Source of the DNA: Limnomonas spitsbergensis
Lineage: Eukaryota; Chlorophyta; Chlorophyceae; Chlamydomonadales
Direction of reading: 5' to 3'
DNA length: 64,000 nt
Assembly (NCBI GenBank): GCA_037349105.1
Contig: JAYJMM010000113.1
Span: forward strand, 930,001 to 994,000
Positions 61,377-64,000 of this stretch are shown piece by piece. A program made the position numbers and the translations under genes. How positions within the stretch are numbered: position 1 is the stretch's first letter; each line of letters starts with the position of its first letter. The notes beneath the pieces were generated by a model. The model made no database searches and was not told where the DNA came from. It saw nothing but the letters and a program-made list of their open reading frames with translations.

Positions 61377-63397
61377 AACCGCGTTCCCCCAGCCAACTGC
61401 AGGATCATCTGTTGCTGCAGCCGTATGTTTGTCTCCGCCTGTTCCTGGGCTAACCTTTCCCTTCTATGACTCGCAGATTCCCTGCCGGAGCCTGGGCCGT
61501 GCCCCTCTGTATCCTCCGAGCCTGATATGCTGGGGTCCGAGCCAGATCCGCCGCCGCCGTTCCTGGTCGGGCCCTGCCTGCGCCGATCCCGCTGGTCTAT
61601 GCGGTCTGCGCTCAGGTGGGATTGCCCTCCGCCGGATGGCCTGCTGCCCTCCGAAGGCTGCCTTACTGGGTCCTGGCGCCTACCCCCCTCTGACTCCGCC
61701 TGCCTGCTGGGCTGGTAGCTGCCATGCCTGCTGGGCTGCGTTCCACCCGTGTACTCCCTTGCCTCGGAAGCTGACAGGCAGTCGTCCCTGCTTTCCTGTC
61801 TTTGCTGGTAGTCTCCCCCTGTGGAGCCTGCCGGGTTGATTTCCTGAACGACCCGCCTTCCTTGGCTGGGACCTTGGCTCCTCTCCGGCCTGCCATGTGC
61901 CTGTGCTGCTTGTCCTCGCAGGAACTCAGCAATGTGGTCCACCTGGCTTTCTTGGCCGCTGTGCTGATCCACGAAGCGCAACAAGTCGTGAGATTCTTGC
62001 CTGCTGGCGCTTCTTGGCGCTGGGTCCTGCTGGAAGCCGGTTGTCCTGGGCTGTTCGCTGGCCGCTGGGCTGCTGGGTCTGGGTCTGCGCTCTACGTCCA
62101 GCCACTGGTTTCGGAGGCTGGGCTCACTGCTGGCTTCCAGGCGCTCCCATCTGGCTTGGCTTGCAGCAGGAATGGTCCCTTCCGTCTGCTGCTGCCATTG
62201 CACCTCCCTTCGGTTGTCTTGCTGTAGTCTGGATGCCTCGAACCCTTCCCACTCCTCGAGCTCCCCTTGCTCTGATTCGGGCTCCTCCAGATCCCCTGCT
62301 GTGCCGTTGCACCACCCGTCGGCAAAGGCCTTGACAGCCAGGGCCGCCTCTGGCCCTGCTGCTCCTCTGGACACTCTGCGCAGGGCCGCCAGCAGCGTTG
62401 CCCGGTCCTGCCCCGTGTGCGGGATGTCCATAAGGGCCTTTGTTGCCCATTCCGCCAGGTGGTGGCTTTGGAACTCCTCGATAGCCTGGGTCTGATCGCT
62501 GAGGTGGACGAAACACCTGGAGCACACCTGCTGCCATAGCCGCGCTGCCCATTGCAGGATGTCTGCCCATCCGATGGGCTGGAGTCCTGGTGGTTCTGCC
62601 GCACCCGGCTGGCTTACGCTCCCTGCGCGTTCTCCCACTGCCGGGCGCCGCTCCCCTGGGATAGGCGTCCACTCTGGATTGCTGAAATATCCGTAAAGGC
62701 TGTTAGCCTGGCCGTTACCCTCCTTTTCCCTGCTGTTGCCCTCTGCCACGGCCTCCTGTCTTGGCCAGTTTGCACTGGCTGGGAACCTGGACTGGGGTGT
62801 GCCGTATGTCGATGCCTCTGTTGCTTCCTCTGCCGGGATGCGGGGCGGCCTTGCCTGTTTCACCCTGTGCAGATCTGGCCTGGGCGGGATTCCCGTTGGC
62901 GCCTGCATTCCTCCGTGCTGATCTGGCGGCACTACCTTGGCGTGTGGACCAGCCCGCGGCTGCCATACTCTGGTAGCCTGCGTTGTCGTGGCCTGTGTGT
63001 CGCTGTATTTCTGCAGCTCCCGCAGCCCCCCTGTTGTTCCTGCTGACTCCCCTTGGGACTGCTGTTCGCTGGATCTCGTCCGCTCCATCCTGACCACTGT
63101 TGACTGGACCATCCCCCTGACCACTGCGGGTTCAAGCTGGGGCTCCTGGTCTGGTCTGGGCTCAGCCTCGCCTCCTTCCCTTTCTGCCTCCGCAGGCAGG
63201 TCATCCGGAGGTCGTGCTGGCCCGCCACCCTCTCCTACACCACCGGTCTGAGACCTCACAGTGGGTGGCTCTGAGGTCGGGTCCAGGGACTCATCGTCGG
63301 GAACCGGCCATTGCTCTTCCTCCTGGCTTGGGCCAGGGGGGATGCGCGCGATGCCGCCTCGTCCGATACCCCTGCGTGTCACTTGAACTTGCACCAT
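61364..63397 (-). CDS. Gag-like protein, N-terminal part, truncated
   Basis: This minus frame has 677 codons from the first ATG (63,397). It is open a little further upstream to a non-ATG codon at 63,409. The product is rich in Gln, Glu, Pro, Arg and Gly. It begins with a basic stretch, then a Pro/Glu-rich disordered region, then a probably folded helical region (about residues 270-390, with Trp-rich WADILQWAARLW), a second Gln-rich part, and the linker and coiled coil shared with the plus-strand copy. The last residues after GGTRF come from the adjoining 232-bp repeat, so the natural C-terminus, including the capsid-like half, is lost. No protease, RT or zinc knuckle is present. I infer an LTR-retrotransposon gag. 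A host-derived protein cannot be excluded without a database search. Confidence 0.5.
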   Translation of the reverse strand: MVQVQVTRRGIGRGGIARIPPGPSQEEEQWPVPDDESLDPTSEPPTVRSQTGGVGEGGGPARPPDDLPAEAEREGGEAEPRPDQEPQLEPAVVRGMVQSTVVRMERTRSSEQQSQGESAGTTGGLRELQKYSDTQATTTQATRVWQPRAGPHAKVVPPDQHGGMQAPTGIPPRPDLHRVKQARPPRIPAEEATEASTYGTPQSRFPASANWPRQEAVAEGNSREKEGNGQANSLYGYFSNPEWTPIPGERRPAVGERAGSVSQPGAAEPPGLQPIGWADILQWAARLWQQVCSRCFVHLSDQTQAIEEFQSHHLAEWATKALMDIPHTGQDRATLLAALRRVSRGAAGPEAALAVKAFADGWCNGTAGDLEEPESEQGELEEWEGFEASRLQQDNRREVQWQQQTEGTIPAASQARWERLEASSEPSLRNQWLDVERRPRPSSPAASEQPRTTGFQQDPAPRSASRQESHDLLRFVDQHSGQESQVDHIAEFLRGQAAQAHGRPERSQGPSQGRRVVQEINPAGSTGGDYQQRQESRDDCLSASEAREYTGGTQPSRHGSYQPSRQAESEGGRRQDPVRQPSEGSRPSGGGQSHLSADRIDQRDRRRQGPTRNGGGGSGSDPSISGSEDTEGHGPGSGRESASHRRERLAQEQAETNIRLQQQMILQLAGGTRFVAP
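61377..61611 (-). repeat. Right arm of the 235-bp inverted repeat (gag-like)
   Basis: This is the inverted partner of 57,966-58,200. The left arm extends to the C-terminal side of gag and this arm to the N-terminal side, so the arms are the only shared part of two complementary fragments. Confidence 0.9.
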
Positions 63398-63624
63398 ACC
63401 CGCATCCAAGGTTTGGGAGCTGCCGGCCCCTTGGACCTTGTTTTCCCTATGCCTGCATATTCACCTTCTGACAATCCAATGGCAATTTGCCTAGCTTCTT
63501 CTGCTACGGCTGCATTGATGGGTGTCATGGGGTCATTTCCTGGTTCCATTCTTCTCACTCGCGCACTGCGTCTTGCAGCTTCTGGGTGCAGGTGACGATC
63601 AGGATCTACAACTGCGTCCTGCAT
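63379..63624 (-). CDS. Hypothetical 81-aa ORF upstream of the gag-like frame
   Basis: It has a genuine ATG at 63,624 and a TGA at 63,379-63,381. It overlaps the start of the gag-like frame by 19 nt, with gag in the -1 frame relative to it. The product is basic at both ends with an acidic middle. The C-terminus contains KTRSKGPAAPKPWMRVWCKF, which looks coding-like. I see no canonical slippery heptamer in the overlap. It could be a leader peptide, the true first exon of gag joined by splicing, or chance. Confidence 0.35.
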   Translation of the reverse strand: MQDAVVDPDRHLHPEAARRSARVRRMEPGNDPMTPINAAVAEEARQIAIGLSEGEYAGIGKTRSKGPAAPKPWMRVWCKFK

Positions 63625-63734
63625 TGTACTACTGCTGGGTGCTGAGCAGCTGTGTCGGCTCGCTGTGTGGGCTCACAGCAACTGGTCACTAGCTCAAAGC
63701 CTGCTTCCGTTCTCCTCTACCTTCTGCAGGCTGG

Positions 63735-63980
63735 TTAGGCGGTGCTAGACAGGTCAAGCACGGGTAGATTTTTTAAACTGGTTCTGGCGGGTATTTTCAC
63801 CTTCTGGACTGCTGTCTCGTCCGCTATCTTGCCGGTCTCGTCCGCTATTCCTCCGCTGATTCGTCGCGCAGCTTCCTCCTCAATCTCCGCAGGTCCCGCT
63901 CGGGCTGCAATCTGCAGCTTCGGATATTCCTGCACACAGTCTTGGGTTGCCGCTTTTAAACTCGGATCCCGGATCCTTGC
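63735..63980 (-). CDS. Partial open frame with an internal IADET duplication
   Basis: The minus frame is open from about 63,980 to a TAA at 63,735-63,737. It has no ATG, so if coding it is an exon or lacks a standard start. It encodes an Ala/Glu-rich stretch with a tandem IADETGKIADETA. No known domain. The codon pattern and location upstream of the gag-like frame suggest a retroelement leader or an exon. Confidence 0.25.
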   Translation of the reverse strand, partial: ARIRDPSLKAATQDCVQEYPKLQIAARAGPAEIEEEAARRISGGIADETGKIADETAVQKVKIPARTSLKNLPVLDLSSTA

Positions 63981-64000
63981 TCACTTCTGTCAACACGCAG

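Noticed and set aside
61366..62334. Plus-strand ORFs over 61,366-63,595
   Set aside because: Antisense shadows of the minus-strand gag-like frame, Cys/Pro/Leu-rich as expected for the reverse of Gln/Arg/Gly codons.
63983..63996. 14-bp match to the satellite (ACTTCTGTCAACAC) at the right edge, possibly the array resuming
   Set aside because: The match ends on both sides after 14 bp, and a chance match of this size is not very unlikely for a flank of this length.

Overview
The window looks like eukaryotic nuclear DNA, probably a heterochromatic, repeat-rich region. It holds a long tandem satellite array, degraded hAT-type transposase sequence, LTR-retrotransposon gag-like sequence and intron-type GGTAAGT sites. 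It has no operons, no bacterial genes, and no tRNA or rRNA that I can recognise. I cannot name the organism from sequence alone. LAYOUT. (1) Positions 1-57,965 are one head-to-tail array of a unit of about 2.66-2.68 kb: 21 complete units plus a partial unit at each end. The array runs off the left edge of the window. I phase units on a conserved ATG, the start of a 94-codon open frame, with spacings of 2,656-2,679 bp. Almost all short ORFs here are the same few frames repeated every period and are not real genes. Three sequence types exist: type A (units 1-6 and 13), type B (units 7-12) and the more divergent type D (units 16-22, with mosaic units 14-15 as the transition). Within D, markers alternate so that the true period over about 43-57 kb is a dimer of about 5.32 kb. 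(2) On the minus strand every unit carries a short hAT transposase-like piece (ZNF862/C17orf113-like class) with the FASDGASVFTG motif and an HCVAH (CxxH) motif. It is frame-intact across both motifs in most B and D units and broken by 4-5 nt deletions in units 1-7 and 13. The satellite therefore probably arose by amplification of DNA containing a dead hAT element. (3) At 57,965/57,966 the array stops abruptly, in mid-unit, against a plus-strand gag-like fragment (57,966-59,269) that is fused in frame to satellite sequence. (4) Positions 59,270-61,376 are mostly non-coding. They contain a 232-bp direct repeat (60,267-60,498 and 61,145-61,376) and, at about 60,930-61,135, a diverged inverted relative of a satellite segment. 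(5) Positions 61,364-63,397 on the minus strand carry the N-terminal part of the same gag-like protein. The plus and minus pieces share exactly 235 bp, so they form an inverted repeat. Two small minus-strand open frames (63,379-63,624 and 63,735-63,980) lie upstream. No pol, protease, integrase or CCHC zinc knuckle is visible, so nothing here looks like a complete autonomous element. The strongest observations are the array's higher-order and mosaic structure, the hAT block as a local conservation island, the non-adjacent units that share a nonsense mutation, and the link between the satellite and the flanking retroelement-like DNA.
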